From positions 2,150,153-2,214,152 of the forward strand of contig NZ_OY759744.1 of NCBI RefSeq assembly GCF_963662735.1: DNA of 64,000 bases, in the 5' to 3' direction. Of the stretch, positions 15,747 through 24,935 are shown piece after piece (the stretch's first letter is position 1; each line of letters starts with the position of its first letter). The notes beneath the pieces are model-generated. The model made no database searches. It was not told the DNA's origin and was given only the letters and a program-made list of their open reading frames with translations. Source of the DNA: an uncultured Methanoregula sp. (GTDB taxonomy: Archaea > Halobacteriota > Methanomicrobia > Methanomicrobiales > Methanospirillaceae). The position numbers were made by a program, and so were the translations under genes.

Positions 15747-18557
15747 ATGAATGACACGCAGGAGATTCTTTCATCGATACTACGGATTCTGTCTCAGCAC
15801 CCAGAAGGGCTGATGATGAAGAATCTTGCTGATGCCCTTTCCCTGAACCGGAACGCCGTTGCAAAGTACATGGATATTCTTTTCCAGCAGGGGAAAGTTG
15901 ACATCCACTACATGGGTAAAGCAAAAGTGATCACCGTTTCGAAACGTGCCCCGTTCTCGCTTCTAGCCGAACTCTCTTCAGATTATATTGTTGGTATTAA
16001 CCGGAACCTGAATTGTATCGATGCAAATTCCCGGTTTTATGCATGGGCCGGTATTACCCCGGAAGAAATTTCCGGAAAACGTATCGATAACCTGCCCGTT
16101 CCCGTTTTCCAGCATTCCCAAATTATGGACCTGGCACGAAACGGCATTTCTTCTGTATGTGATCCGGTACGGATCACGTGCTCCTCCCAACAGGGAAACG
16201 GGATCTATGAAATCCAGTGCCGGCCGGTTGTTTTCGGGGACGGCACCACCGGATGTGCGCTCATCATACGGGATATTACTGAACGGGAAACTGCGCAATC
16301 CCGGATTTTTCTTCTTGAAGAAAGATACCGTGCGCTCGTTGGTACCCAGTCGGAGTATATTGTACATCTCCAACCGGATGGCACCATTACCTACACGAAT
16401 CCTGCTTTTGCAGAATTCGTCAATATTACTGCCGGGCAACTTGTCGGGAAAAAATACAAGCCTAAAATTCCCGATGAGGACATCGAATTTGTAAAAAAAT
16501 GTTTTCACTCTTTCACTCATGAGGAGCCCCAACAGTGTATTGAACATCGTATCATCAACCATTCAGGTAAAACCAGGTGGCTGTTGTGGAAGGTCCGCTG
16601 TATATTCGAAAATGGAACACCGGTTGAATATCATGCTCTCGGCACCGATATCACGGAACTGAAAACGGCACGGGACCAGATACGGTTCTACCAGGAAAAT
16701 TACAAAAAAATCGTCCAGGAAAAGACCGACGATCTCCAGAAAATAAACCATGACCTGCGCATAGAAATCCAGAAACGTAAATCAATCGAACAAAACCTGT
16801 ACAAGACCCAGTTCAGCGTGAATAATTCCAGCGATTTGATCCTCTGGACCGATAAGGATGGAACAATCGCCTCTTTAAACAAATCTGCACTCAACACGCT
16901 GGGTTTGCTTCCCGGCAGTATCCCGCAATTCTTAAGGCCGGAAACATCTGGTTTGCAAAAACCTATCCCCTGGGAGGAGATCTGGAGAACCGTAAAACAG
17001 GAAGGGTACATCCTGTTTGAAGCAATAATGCCGGATAAAGCCAATAATCCGCTTCACGTCGAAGTTCTGGGTAATTATCTCTACTATTATGACAGCGAAT
17101 GCTGCTGTCTTTTTGCACGGGATATCACGAACCGTAAAAAGGCAGAAGAGGCGCTGCGGATGAACGAGGAACGGTTCAGGAACCTGATCCAGAATGCATC
17201 CGACATGATCTTTATCATCGACAAAAATGGTCTCATAACCTACGGTTCCCCCTCCGTCATGAGAATCACCGGGTACGATCCTTCCAAAATGACAGGAAAA
17301 AGTTCGTTTATCCTGGTCCATCCCGATGACCGGAATCTTGTGGAAGCTGCGATGGGTGATATCCTCGACCGGACTAATCATGGCGTACCTACTGAGTTCC
17401 GGATGCGGTGTGCCAGCGGGACCTATATCGATGTTGAGGCCATTGCCACCAACCAACTGGGGGTACCGGGGATCACCGGTATTGTCGCTACCCTGCGGGA
17501 TATAACCGAACGCAAACTGGCACAACGGGCATTGTTGGAGAGCGAGGAATTATTTGCCACGGCATTCTATCACAGTCCTCTCGTGATGTCTATCAGTGAT
17601 ATCGATACGGGCCAGTTTGTAGATGTCAATCATCGTTTTACCAGCATTTCGGGTTATTCCAAAGAAGAGGTAATCGGAAAGACTTCTGTTGACGTGGGTT
17701 GGATTTCGAAAAAAGACCGGGATTCTTTCCAGATGGAATTAACACGTGATGGAAAAATTGGCGGCCTGGAACTCATGCTGACAAAAAAGGACGGGAATAC
17801 ATTCTGGTGCTCGTATTATGGCGAGATTATTAACGTAGCCGGAAAATTACAGCTCCTGTCCCTGATAGAAGATATCCATGAGAGGAAACTAGAGGAAGAG
17901 GCAACCCGCCGGATCAATAAAAAGCTCAAACTCTTCTCAGGCATTACCCGGCATGACATCAATAATCAGCTTACGGTTCTTAAAGGCAATTTTAATCTCC
18001 TCAAAAAAGAACACCCAGAAATTATCCCCAGCAATTATTTTAAGAAGATCGATATTACTGCAAAACGCATAGCATGGACGATCCAGTTCACGAAAGAATA
18101 TGATGAGATCAGTGCCATGACACCCGCATGGCAGAATGTAAGAACCATTGTAACGGTTGCAGCAAGTCAGGTTACGCTCGGAAATGTAATATTGAACAAC
18201 GAGCTTCCTGACGAAACGGCTATTTTTTCCGACCAGCTGATCTTCAAAGCCTTCTTCTACCTCATTGATAATGCAGTCCGGTATGGGACTAAGATTACTT
18301 TTCTCCGGTTCTGTGTGGCAGAATCCGGAGATAATCTTGTTATCCTCTGCGAAGATGACGGGATCGGGATTCCCCTCGATGAAAAGGAAACGATCTTCCT
18401 GCAGGGATTCGGGAAGAACACCGGGCTTGGACTCTACTATTCCCGGGAGATCCTCAATATCAATGGCATAGCTATCAAAGAAACGGGAAGTGAGGGTACC
18501 GGCGCACGGTTTGAGATGACGGTACCCGCAGGGCTATACCGGGTTCCTCGCAGTTAA
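15747..18557 (+). CDS. Winged-helix/multi-PAS histidine kinase
   Basis: A 936-residue cytoplasmic sensor kinase. Residues ~1-60 form a winged helix (ILSQHPEGLMMKNLADALSLNRNAVAKYMDILFQQGKV). About five PAS domains follow: ~72-185, ~190-305, ~350-465, ~473-590 and ~598-712, with a coiled coil near 305-350. The phosphoacceptor box is GITRHDINNQLTVLKGNF with His736, the H-D-I-x-N form common in methanogen kinases. The ATPase domain shows EDDGIGIP and GFGKNTGLGLYYSREIL (~870-905). It has no membrane helix. A DNA-binding fold at the front of a kinase is unusual and may tie signalling directly to a promoter. No receiver gene is adjacent; the receivers at 20506 and 12602 are possible partners. Confidence 0.9.
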   Translation: MNDTQEILSSILRILSQHPEGLMMKNLADALSLNRNAVAKYMDILFQQGKVDIHYMGKAKVITVSKRAPFSLLAELSSDYIVGINRNLNCIDANSRFYAWAGITPEEISGKRIDNLPVPVFQHSQIMDLARNGISSVCDPVRITCSSQQGNGIYEIQCRPVVFGDGTTGCALIIRDITERETAQSRIFLLEERYRALVGTQSEYIVHLQPDGTITYTNPAFAEFVNITAGQLVGKKYKPKIPDEDIEFVKKCFHSFTHEEPQQCIEHRIINHSGKTRWLLWKVRCIFENGTPVEYHALGTDITELKTARDQIRFYQENYKKIVQEKTDDLQKINHDLRIEIQKRKSIEQNLYKTQFSVNNSSDLILWTDKDGTIASLNKSALNTLGLLPGSIPQFLRPETSGLQKPIPWEEIWRTVKQEGYILFEAIMPDKANNPLHVEVLGNYLYYYDSECCCLFARDITNRKKAEEALRMNEERFRNLIQNASDMIFIIDKNGLITYGSPSVMRITGYDPSKMTGKSSFILVHPDDRNLVEAAMGDILDRTNHGVPTEFRMRCASGTYIDVEAIATNQLGVPGITGIVATLRDITERKLAQRALLESEELFATAFYHSPLVMSISDIDTGQFVDVNHRFTSISGYSKEEVIGKTSVDVGWISKKDRDSFQMELTRDGKIGGLELMLTKKDGNTFWCSYYGEIINVAGKLQLLSLIEDIHERKLEEEATRRINKKLKLFSGITRHDINNQLTVLKGNFNLLKKEHPEIIPSNYFKKIDITAKRIAWTIQFTKEYDEISAMTPAWQNVRTIVTVAASQVTLGNVILNNELPDETAIFSDQLIFKAFFYLIDNAVRYGTKITFLRFCVAESGDNLVILCEDDGIGIPLDEKETIFLQGFGKNTGLGLYYSREILNINGIAIKETGSEGTGARFEMTVPAGLYRVPRS

Positions 18558-18702
18558 CAAAAAAAGGGATGCCAAAAAATCCGGGATCATTTCAGGTCCA
18601 GTATCCGGACGGAAATCATTCCGTATACCGGTGCCATGAAACCGGCATGATCCGGTCTTCTTTTTCCTGCAGATAACCGGGATGGTCTTTTCCGGTCCTC
18701 CG

Positions 18703-19029
18703 TTATTTCTTTTCCTTTCGTCCCATCTGCACTTTCTGGACCGTGACAAGGCCATGCTCTACCATTGCTTCGACTTCAGGAACGATGGCCATGATCTTCT
18801 CTTCAGTGTCCACCACATCGATCACGACCGGGAGATCCAGCGAGAGATTGAGGATATCCACTGTGTGGATCTTGTACTCGTGGCCGTACCCGATCATTCC
18901 CCGGAAGACCGTGCAGCCGGGAAATCCCTTTGCCAGGAAATAATCAACCAGGTATTTGTATGCCGATTTCTCGTTGATGCGTACCGATTCCGCGATATAG
19001 ATCCGTAACAGCATTCCATCCGCTAACAT
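18703..19029 (-). CDS. DUF190 protein of the fluoride-channel cluster
   Basis: A 108-residue protein starting ATG at 19029: LLRIYIAESVRINEKSAYKYLVDYFLAKGFPGCTVFRGMIGYG, followed by LPVVIDVVDTEEKIMAIVP. This matches DUF190, a PII-like ferredoxin-fold family often encoded beside crcB. It is 12 bp downstream of the second crcB on the same strand, so the three genes form an operon. By analogy with PII proteins it may sense a ligand and adjust channel function; this is unproven. Confidence 0.85.
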   Translation of the reverse strand: MLADGMLLRIYIAESVRINEKSAYKYLVDYFLAKGFPGCTVFRGMIGYGHEYKIHTVDILNLSLDLPVVIDVVDTEEKIMAIVPEVEAMVEHGLVTVQKVQMGRKEKK

Positions 19030-19041
19030 ACTTTCTCTCCC

Positions 19042-19395
19042 TCAAATTAACCACAGGACAGCCAGGTACCCCGCACCCACCCCGAGAAGGCTGCCTGCAA
19101 CATTGATGAGCACGTTTGTAATCATCATAGGATAATCATGGTCTTCAAGCATACGGAATGTCTCGAAACCAAAGGTCGAGAACGTGGTGAACCCGCCCAG
19201 CCCCCCGATGCCTATGAGGGCGTAGAGATCCCCGGGAAGAGCGGCAAAGACCACGAGCGCGAACGCAAAACTCCCAAGGATGTTCACAAGAGCTGTTCCT
19301 GCCGGGATGCCCCTGATTGGTTGCAGTTTCGAGAGCTCGAACCGGAGGATGGATCCAATCGCCCCGCCAACTCCCACAAGAATAACCGGTTCCAT
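19042..19395 (-). CDS. crcB: CrcB/FluC fluoride channel subunit 2
   Basis: A 117-residue four-helix membrane protein. The family motifs are visible: [14 protein letters not shown] near the start, [17 protein letters not shown] (the N of the selectivity region) and [17 protein letters not shown] with the Phe-rich TTFSTF box. FluC channels expel fluoride as dual-topology dimers; when two genes are adjacent they are thought to form an antiparallel heterodimer. The ATG directly abuts the stop of the other crcB. I looked for, and did not find, a crcB-type fluoride riboswitch upstream of the pair. Confidence 0.9.
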   Translation of the reverse strand: MEPVILVGVGGAIGSILRFELSKLQPIRGIPAGTALVNILGSFAFALVVFAALPGDLYALIGIGGLGGFTTFSTFGFETFRMLEDHDYPMMITNVLINVAGSLLGVGAGYLAVLWLI

Positions 19396-19761
19396 TCAGT
19401 TCCACCTCTGGTACGAGATGATGTGCCGTCCCGCAAGGATGCCGATGAATCCGAGCAGGAGGTTTGCAAGGATGTTTGCCATCCCGAGCGCCGGCCCGGC
19501 CTGGAAACTCTGGACTGCAAGCGCCGAGAACGTGGTGAATGCCCCGATGACCCCCACGCCGAAAAAGATACGGGTGTCCCGGCTGAATTTCCCGATATAG
19601 ATCGATTCGTACATGAACACGCCCATGACGAAGCACCCGAGGAAATTGACGATAAGCGTTCCCCCCAGAGACGGGATCTGCACATCAATGTACCAGCGCA
19701 GGATTGCACCCGTAAAACCTCCCGCTGCAATGAGTACGTAAGGGTAATAATTGATTTTCAT
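19396..19761 (-). CDS. crcB: CrcB/FluC fluoride channel subunit 1
   Basis: A 121-residue four-helix membrane protein, first of the DUF190-linked pair, starting ATG at 19761. It has GGFTGAILRWYIDVQIP, TLIVNFLGCFVMGVFMYE and GVIGAFTTFSALAVQSFQ. The last aligns with [14 protein letters not shown] of its partner, but only TTFS is retained. The different charge pattern of the loops fits an oppositely oriented partner in a heterodimeric channel. Role: removal of cytoplasmic fluoride. Confidence 0.9.
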   Translation of the reverse strand: MKINYYPYVLIAAGGFTGAILRWYIDVQIPSLGGTLIVNFLGCFVMGVFMYESIYIGKFSRDTRIFFGVGVIGAFTTFSALAVQSFQAGPALGMANILANLLLGFIGILAGRHIISYQRWN

Positions 19762-20013
19762 GTCGTGGGTTCACCGTGTCGGGGGCGGAGTTGTGTGCGG
19801 TATCCTGAAGTGCCGGTTGAGTTGCAGGAAAACCGGGCCGTGTGCCGGTAAATCTGGGGAGTGATGGTAAAAAAATCAGGCGCCCGTACATGTCAGATGG
19901 ATTTCTGGTTGTCCGGGAATTTTTACTTTCGCACGGGATAGGAATTTTTCCTCCATGACCGGGTGGGCCGGTCCTTGTCCAGCGCTCCGGCATCATCCGT
20001 TCCTCAAAAATTC

Positions 20014-20268
20014 CTATCTTCTCTTGTCGAGAATCCTCCCAACCAGTTTTTCCATGTATTCTTCACCTTCATCAGAACTCAGCCAGTCGGAAACCTGGTG
20101 CTTCAGCTCATTTTGGTGATTCTCAAAAAATCTTCTCAGCGCGGCAGTAATGATATCATTTCTTGAGGAGTATTCCCCGTTTTCAATCACAGTATTGATT
20201 TTCAATAACAAATCATGAGGGCATTTATACGAAATCTGTTCTTTAGGTTTACCTCGTATAGGCGGCAT
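20014..20268 (-). CDS. Ribbon-helix-helix DNA-binding protein
   Basis: An 84-residue protein (start ATG 20268) with a CopG/NikR-like ribbon-helix-helix: the beta strand EQISYKCPHDLLLKINTVIENGEYSSRNDIITAALRRFFENHQ has the typical strand, helix, GEYSSRNDII turn and second helix. The C-terminal tail (SDWLSSDEGEEYMEKLVGRILDKRR) is acidic then basic and could contact a partner. No toxin gene is adjacent, so it is more likely a stand-alone regulator than an antitoxin. Upstream sequence is A/T-rich with TATA-like elements. Confidence 0.8.
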   Translation of the reverse strand: MPPIRGKPKEQISYKCPHDLLLKINTVIENGEYSSRNDIITAALRRFFENHQNELKHQVSDWLSSDEGEEYMEKLVGRILDKRR

Positions 20269-20505
20269 TTAAGTAAGAATGCAGGGGAAATGTTAATTCT
20301 TTTTGCAATTCTAGGGAGGTTCTAGAAAACCTTTTTATGATAACAGATTTTAAATAGATTTGTTGAGCATGAAGGTTCCGGTTGCGGCAGTACCTGGCGA
20401 ATGCCGGTTCATATTGTTATGCGGGAGAACGGAACCATTTCCTCTCATAAAAAATGCTGTATCGCTTCTTAACATATGGAACACCCTGTTTTTGCGGGCT
20501 TTAGA

Positions 20506-21282
20506 ATGATTTCGGTCCTGTACATAGACGATGATCCATCCCTGCTGGAAATCAGCAAAATGTATCTCGAAGATTCGGGAGAATTTCATATCGATACCGT
20601 GGAATCGGCCACCCGTGCGCTCGATATTCTCCAGCACCACAATTACGACGCGGTCATATCCGACTACCAGATGCCGGAAATGGATGGCTTAGAATTTTTA
20701 AGAAACCTGCGGAAAGAAAACCCGCTCATCCCGGTCATTATTTTTACCGGAAAAGACCGGGAAGAAATTGCCTTTGCCGCAGTTGAAAACGGGGCAGACT
20801 CCTATCACCAGAAAGGGGGCGATCCGGAAATCCAGTTCGCTGAACTGTCGCACAAGATCCGGAAATCCGTAGAACAATACCCGACAAAACTGGCGATCAG
20901 GAAAAGCGGGATCCGGCACCGGTTCGAAACCGTTCCCTGTTATACCCGGGTCCTTGATAATGAATGCCGGGTCATCTGTGACTCTCCTTCCACCGCATAT
21001 ATTCTCGGGTATCCCGAATCTTTTTTCACCGGGAAGATTGCGATTGATTTTATCCACCCGGAAGATCGTGAGACCGCGAAAGCTGCATTTGACCGGGTCC
21101 GGACCAGGACAAACCCCGGCACCCCGACCGGGTTTCGTCTTCGCAAGGCCAACGGGACCTATATCAGCGTAGAATCCGTTGCCATGAACCTCACCGGTGT
21201 AACCGGTGTTGACGGGATTGTCGTGACAACCTGGCTCTCCCCCGGTAAAAAAGGGATGAACCGGTATTTTGGCACGAACTAG
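20506..21282 (+). CDS. Receiver-PAS protein
   Basis: From ATG 20506 (an upstream in-frame ATG at 20476 exists; a CATATG TATA-like element near 20475 favours 20506) the protein has 258 residues. Residues 1-~120 are a receiver: DDD acidic patch, phosphoacceptor Asp53 in AVISDYQMPEMDG, conserved Thr in VIIFTGKDREE and Lys in YHQKGG. Residues ~145-250 form a PAS domain (TRVLDNECRVICDSPSTAYILGYPESFFTGKIAIDFIHPEDRETAKAAF). It lacks any kinase domain, so it is probably an intermediate in a phosphorelay, perhaps with the kinase at 15747 or at 21737. Confidence 0.85.
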   Translation: MISVLYIDDDPSLLEISKMYLEDSGEFHIDTVESATRALDILQHHNYDAVISDYQMPEMDGLEFLRNLRKENPLIPVIIFTGKDREEIAFAAVENGADSYHQKGGDPEIQFAELSHKIRKSVEQYPTKLAIRKSGIRHRFETVPCYTRVLDNECRVICDSPSTAYILGYPESFFTGKIAIDFIHPEDRETAKAAFDRVRTRTNPGTPTGFRLRKANGTYISVESVAMNLTGVTGVDGIVVTTWLSPGKKGMNRYFGTN

Positions 21283-21736
21283 AAAAATACCAGGATTGTT
21301 ACCATGATGCTTCAGAAAGAATATGCCGGAGATAAAACCCGGAGATCGCGGGTGATGACCGGATGAAAACCGACCAGATCCGCCAGATGGCGGTCAACGA
21401 GAAGATTGCAAGGCATATGGTTCGGGGAAACGCTTTTTCCGCAGATCCCCGCAGGTATTCCCGTAATTCCCTGAATTTTCACCGGACCTGTACACCGGCA
21501 ATGTGCCCTGCCGGCAATCGTATACACCAGGGCCGGGAACGCGTATGGTACCTTCCCGTACTCCTGGAACGGGCCGGGGTACCGGCAGCCCGGTGAACCA
21601 TTCGGGTCCGACGAATGAATGTACCGGAAATTTCCGATTGCAACCTGGTTACCTGCCGGATTCCGGTGCATAGCATTATGCAGGAACCGGAACCATCATA
21701 AGATCGCCCGAATAACGTGAATTAACTCCGATATCC
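21283..21736. other. Intergenic between two receiver genes
   Basis: About 450 bp with no convincing gene. A 77-codon frame at 21363-21596 (MKTDQIRQMAVNEKIARHM...) has plausible first residues but degrades into Pro/Arg-rich sequence; it may be a remnant. The last ~60 bp (GCATTATGCAGGAACCGG) resemble the sequence upstream of the other receiver gene near 20415 (TTGTTATGCGGGAGAACGG), a possible shared promoter element. Confidence 0.4.
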
Positions 21737-24454
21737 ATGATCACCGTTCTCTATGTTGATGACGAACAGCACCTGCTGGATATCGCCAAGATATTTCTTG
21801 AACGGACCGGCAATTTCCTTATCGATACCGCAATTTCTGTTGCTGAAGCGCAAAAGAAACTTGAACTCTTAAAATACGATGCGATCCTTTCCGATTACCA
21901 GATGCCGGTTACTGACGGGATAGAGTTCCTCAAATTCGTCCGCGAACACATCGGCTCAATCCCGTTCATCCTGTTTACCGGCAAGGGGCGTGAGGAAATT
22001 GTCATCCAGGCACTGGAAAACGGCGCTGATTTTTATGTCCAGAAAGGCGGGGACCCCAAATCGCAGTTTGCCGAACTGCAAAATAAGATCGAAAAAGCCG
22101 TCAACGAGAATACCGCCATCTGCGCCCGGAAGGAATCCGAGCAGCGGCTGATCGATATCATCAATTTTCTCCCGGATGCCACGTTTGTCATCGATACCCG
22201 GGGGACCGTCATTGCATGGAACCGGGCCATGGAACAGATGACCGGGGTTCCTGCTACTGACATACTCGGCAAAGGCAATTACGAGTACGCGCTCCCGTTC
22301 TACCACGAGCGCCGTCCCATCCTTCTCGATCTCATTCTCTCCTACGACTTATCCTATGCGCAGACCTACGACGATATCCGGCAGGATGGCGACCAGCTCG
22401 TATCAGAAAAATTCATCCCGGCCCTTTCCGGGGGGAAAGGGGCCCATCTCTGGTTTGTTGCATCCCCGCTCTATGATGCGAAGGGAACCATTGTCGGGGC
22501 TATCGAATCGATCCGCGACATCACCGGGCAGAAAAACCTGGAACAATCGGCGAGGGCCAGCGAACGGCGGTACCACAATGTTTTCAATGCCGTAGCAGAG
22601 GCGATGATTGTCGTGGACCGGGACTCCGGATCAATTCTCGATGCAAACACGGCTGCCATCCGGCTGTACGGGTATTCCTGCGATGAATTCAGGCGGCTGC
22701 AGTCACGGGACCTTACGGACGATAACGAGCGGATGATCCCGGTTGACCGGGAAGGAATCCTGCATATTCCCGAGCGCCGGCACCGGAAAAAAGACAACAC
22801 CCTTTTCCCGGCTGAAATCACTGGCAATGTCTACCCTCAGAAAAACCGGACAATTGCTATCATGACGGCCCGGGACATCACGGATCGCAAAAAATCTGAA
22901 CAGGAACTCGCACAGAGGAATGACGAACTCCATGCTGCCAACGAGCAACTCGCGGCGACAACAGAAGAACTCCGGCAGAACTGCGAAGAACTCGGCAATA
23001 ACCAGCGCCAGCTGATCCGGACCAATGAGTTTCTCACAAGCCTGATCTCCGCTTCGCCGTTTGCCATTGTTGCATTTGACACCATGGGGACTATCCTTAA
23101 GTGGAATCCTGCGGCAGAACAGATGTTCGGGTGGCGGGAACAGGAAATGGTAGGGAGAACATTCCCGCACATCCCCAAGAAGAACGTACGGGGATTCGAG
23201 GCAGTTCTCCGGCAGGTTTTTTCCGGCGAATCCGTTTCCGGCCTTGAACTCCGCCGGCCTAAAAAAGACGGTACGATTATCGATATCCGTCTTTCTGCAG
23301 CACCGATCTACTATGACGAGGAGACGATCAGCGGCGTTATCGGCATCATCGAAGACATTACCGAACAAAATGTGGCAAAAGAAACACTGGCCGAGAGCCG
23401 GAGAGTCCTGGACACGCTGATGAATAACCTGCCGGGGTTGGTGTACCGGTGCAAAAATGACCATGACTGGACCATGGAATTTGTCAGCAGGGGATGCCTG
23501 GACCTTACGGGATACCTGCCGGATGACCTGATTGCTAACCGCACGGTCACCTATGCATCGCTCATTGTTCCTGAAGACCGGCAGCGCGTCGAGGACGAGG
23601 TGCAGCAGGGAGTAACCAGCCAGCGCCCGTTCCAGATGGAGTACCGGATAACCGACCGGGCCGGGGCGGTCCGGTGGGTCTGGGAGCAGGGCCGGGGAAT
23701 TTTCAATGCCCGCGGGGAACTTGCGTTCCTTGAAGGGTATATCACGGATAACAGCGAGCGCAAACATGCAGAAGAGGCACTCCGGCAGGCAAACAGCAAG
23801 CTGAACCTGCTCTCCGGCATTACCCGGCACGATATCATGAACCAGTTATTTGTCTTACAGGCATATATCCGGAAATGTGGGGATGCGATCGACTCGCCCG
23901 TCCAGCTGGCCGAATTGTTTTCAAAGGAACAAAAGATTGCAAAAAGTATCGAGCACCAGATCGATTTCTCCCGCGATTACCAGGACCTGGGTATGCAAAA
24001 ACCCGTCTGGCAGAATGTCGCTGCAGTAATCCACCGCATCCATGCAACCCACCTGATGGGCGGGATCCGGATCCATGTTGACCGGGAGGATCCCGAGGTA
24101 TATGCCGATCCGCTTTTTGAAAAAGTGATGTACAACCTTATCGACAACGCTCTACGGTACGGGGGCGAGGCATTGACTGCCATCACGATATCCTCCCGTG
24201 AGGAAAACCGGTCCCTCATCATTACGGTTGCCGATGATGGCGCCGGTATCCGGGCCGAAGACAAGCCGAAGCTGTTCACCAGGGGCTTTGGCAAGAATAC
24301 GGGGCTTGGCCTCTTCCTCTCCCGGGAAATCCTGTCGATCACCGGCATCGCCATCACCGAGACCGGGGAGCCGGGCAGGGGAGCACGGTTCGAGATCACC
24401 GTGCCGGACGGGAGGTACCGGTTCTGTCAGGATTCCTCCCCGCTGCGATCGTGA
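21737..24454 (+). CDS. Receiver-multi-PAS hybrid histidine kinase
   Basis: A 905-residue cytoplasmic hybrid kinase. Residues 1-~120 are a receiver (YVDDE, Asp53 in AILSDYQMPVTDG, FILFTGKGREE, YVQKGGDP). PAS domains follow at ~137-260, ~272-390, ~430-550 and ~555-680, with a coiled coil at ~385-425 (QRNDELHAANEQLAATTEEL). The phosphoacceptor box is GITRHDIMNQLFVLQAYI with His698, and the ATPase domain has VADDGAGIRAEDKPKLF and GFGKNTGLGLFLSREIL (~833-866). The architecture matches the kinase at 15747 except that a receiver replaces the winged helix. The receiver is nearly the same as that of the preceding gene, which points to duplication and a local phosphorelay. Confidence 0.92.
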   Translation: MITVLYVDDEQHLLDIAKIFLERTGNFLIDTAISVAEAQKKLELLKYDAILSDYQMPVTDGIEFLKFVREHIGSIPFILFTGKGREEIVIQALENGADFYVQKGGDPKSQFAELQNKIEKAVNENTAICARKESEQRLIDIINFLPDATFVIDTRGTVIAWNRAMEQMTGVPATDILGKGNYEYALPFYHERRPILLDLILSYDLSYAQTYDDIRQDGDQLVSEKFIPALSGGKGAHLWFVASPLYDAKGTIVGAIESIRDITGQKNLEQSARASERRYHNVFNAVAEAMIVVDRDSGSILDANTAAIRLYGYSCDEFRRLQSRDLTDDNERMIPVDREGILHIPERRHRKKDNTLFPAEITGNVYPQKNRTIAIMTARDITDRKKSEQELAQRNDELHAANEQLAATTEELRQNCEELGNNQRQLIRTNEFLTSLISASPFAIVAFDTMGTILKWNPAAEQMFGWREQEMVGRTFPHIPKKNVRGFEAVLRQVFSGESVSGLELRRPKKDGTIIDIRLSAAPIYYDEETISGVIGIIEDITEQNVAKETLAESRRVLDTLMNNLPGLVYRCKNDHDWTMEFVSRGCLDLTGYLPDDLIANRTVTYASLIVPEDRQRVEDEVQQGVTSQRPFQMEYRITDRAGAVRWVWEQGRGIFNARGELAFLEGYITDNSERKHAEEALRQANSKLNLLSGITRHDIMNQLFVLQAYIRKCGDAIDSPVQLAELFSKEQKIAKSIEHQIDFSRDYQDLGMQKPVWQNVAAVIHRIHATHLMGGIRIHVDREDPEVYADPLFEKVMYNLIDNALRYGGEALTAITISSREENRSLIITVADDGAGIRAEDKPKLFTRGFGKNTGLGLFLSREILSITGIAITETGEPGRGARFEITVPDGRYRFCQDSSPLRS

Positions 24455-24569
24455 TCTCAAATACCGGACGTTCCCCTGCAATATTGCAGCCCGCGGCAAG
24501 ACAAAGAGTAAATGACTCACAACTGGATTCGGATTTTTCTGCCCTGGAATTATCCTAATCCCCCTTTGC

Positions 24570-24935
24570 ATGGTTTTGCCGGGCTCACTCCAGGGCCCGA
24601 AAAAATCACAGATTGTCGTTTTTGAGGAAAAGAAGCTGCTCCTCGAAAACAGCTCAATTGGATTTGAAAATAATTCCGGCAGGACGCTGCCTCTCACCAT
24701 TTCCCCCCAGGATCCGAAGACCTTTACGGTCCTCCCCCCGAGCGGGGCCACTCCCGATATCAATAAAACCTGGGTGCAGATGGCGATTATTAAAAATCCT
24801 TTTTTTTTGGAAGGGGGGACTCTTCCGGCAGGCCGGATTTTAATCCCATCGAATTCGATGTGGATAAACGAAGGCGAAGATGGAATTCCGTATTTTAAAA
24901 ATTATGATATTACCTGGAATGATTTTATCATGTGA
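24570..24935 (+). CDS. Hypothetical protein, 121 residues
   Basis: A frame starting ATG 24570 with protein-like composition: a lysine-rich start (GPKKSQIVVFEEKKLLLENSSIGFENNSGRTLPLTISPQDPKTF), then WVQMAIIKNPFFLEGG and IPSNSMWINEGEDGIPYFKNYD. A TATA-like GAATTATCCTAAT lies upstream at ~24546. It overlaps the convergent lipoprotein gene by 34 bp at the 3' ends. No signal peptide and no known family. It could be a fragment of a beta-rich protein. Confidence 0.45.
   Translation: MVLPGSLQGPKKSQIVVFEEKKLLLENSSIGFENNSGRTLPLTISPQDPKTFTVLPPSGATPDINKTWVQMAIIKNPFFLEGGTLPAGRILIPSNSMWINEGEDGIPYFKNYDITWNDFIM

Noticed and set aside
19762-20013. Fluoride riboswitch upstream of the crcB pair
   Set aside because: I looked for the conserved crcB RNA elements in the 250-bp leader and could not identify them.
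22703-23830. 375-codon open frame antisense to the receiver-PAS kinase
   Set aside because: It mirrors a well-supported kinase; such long antisense frames are common in GC-rich genes and its composition is not protein-like.
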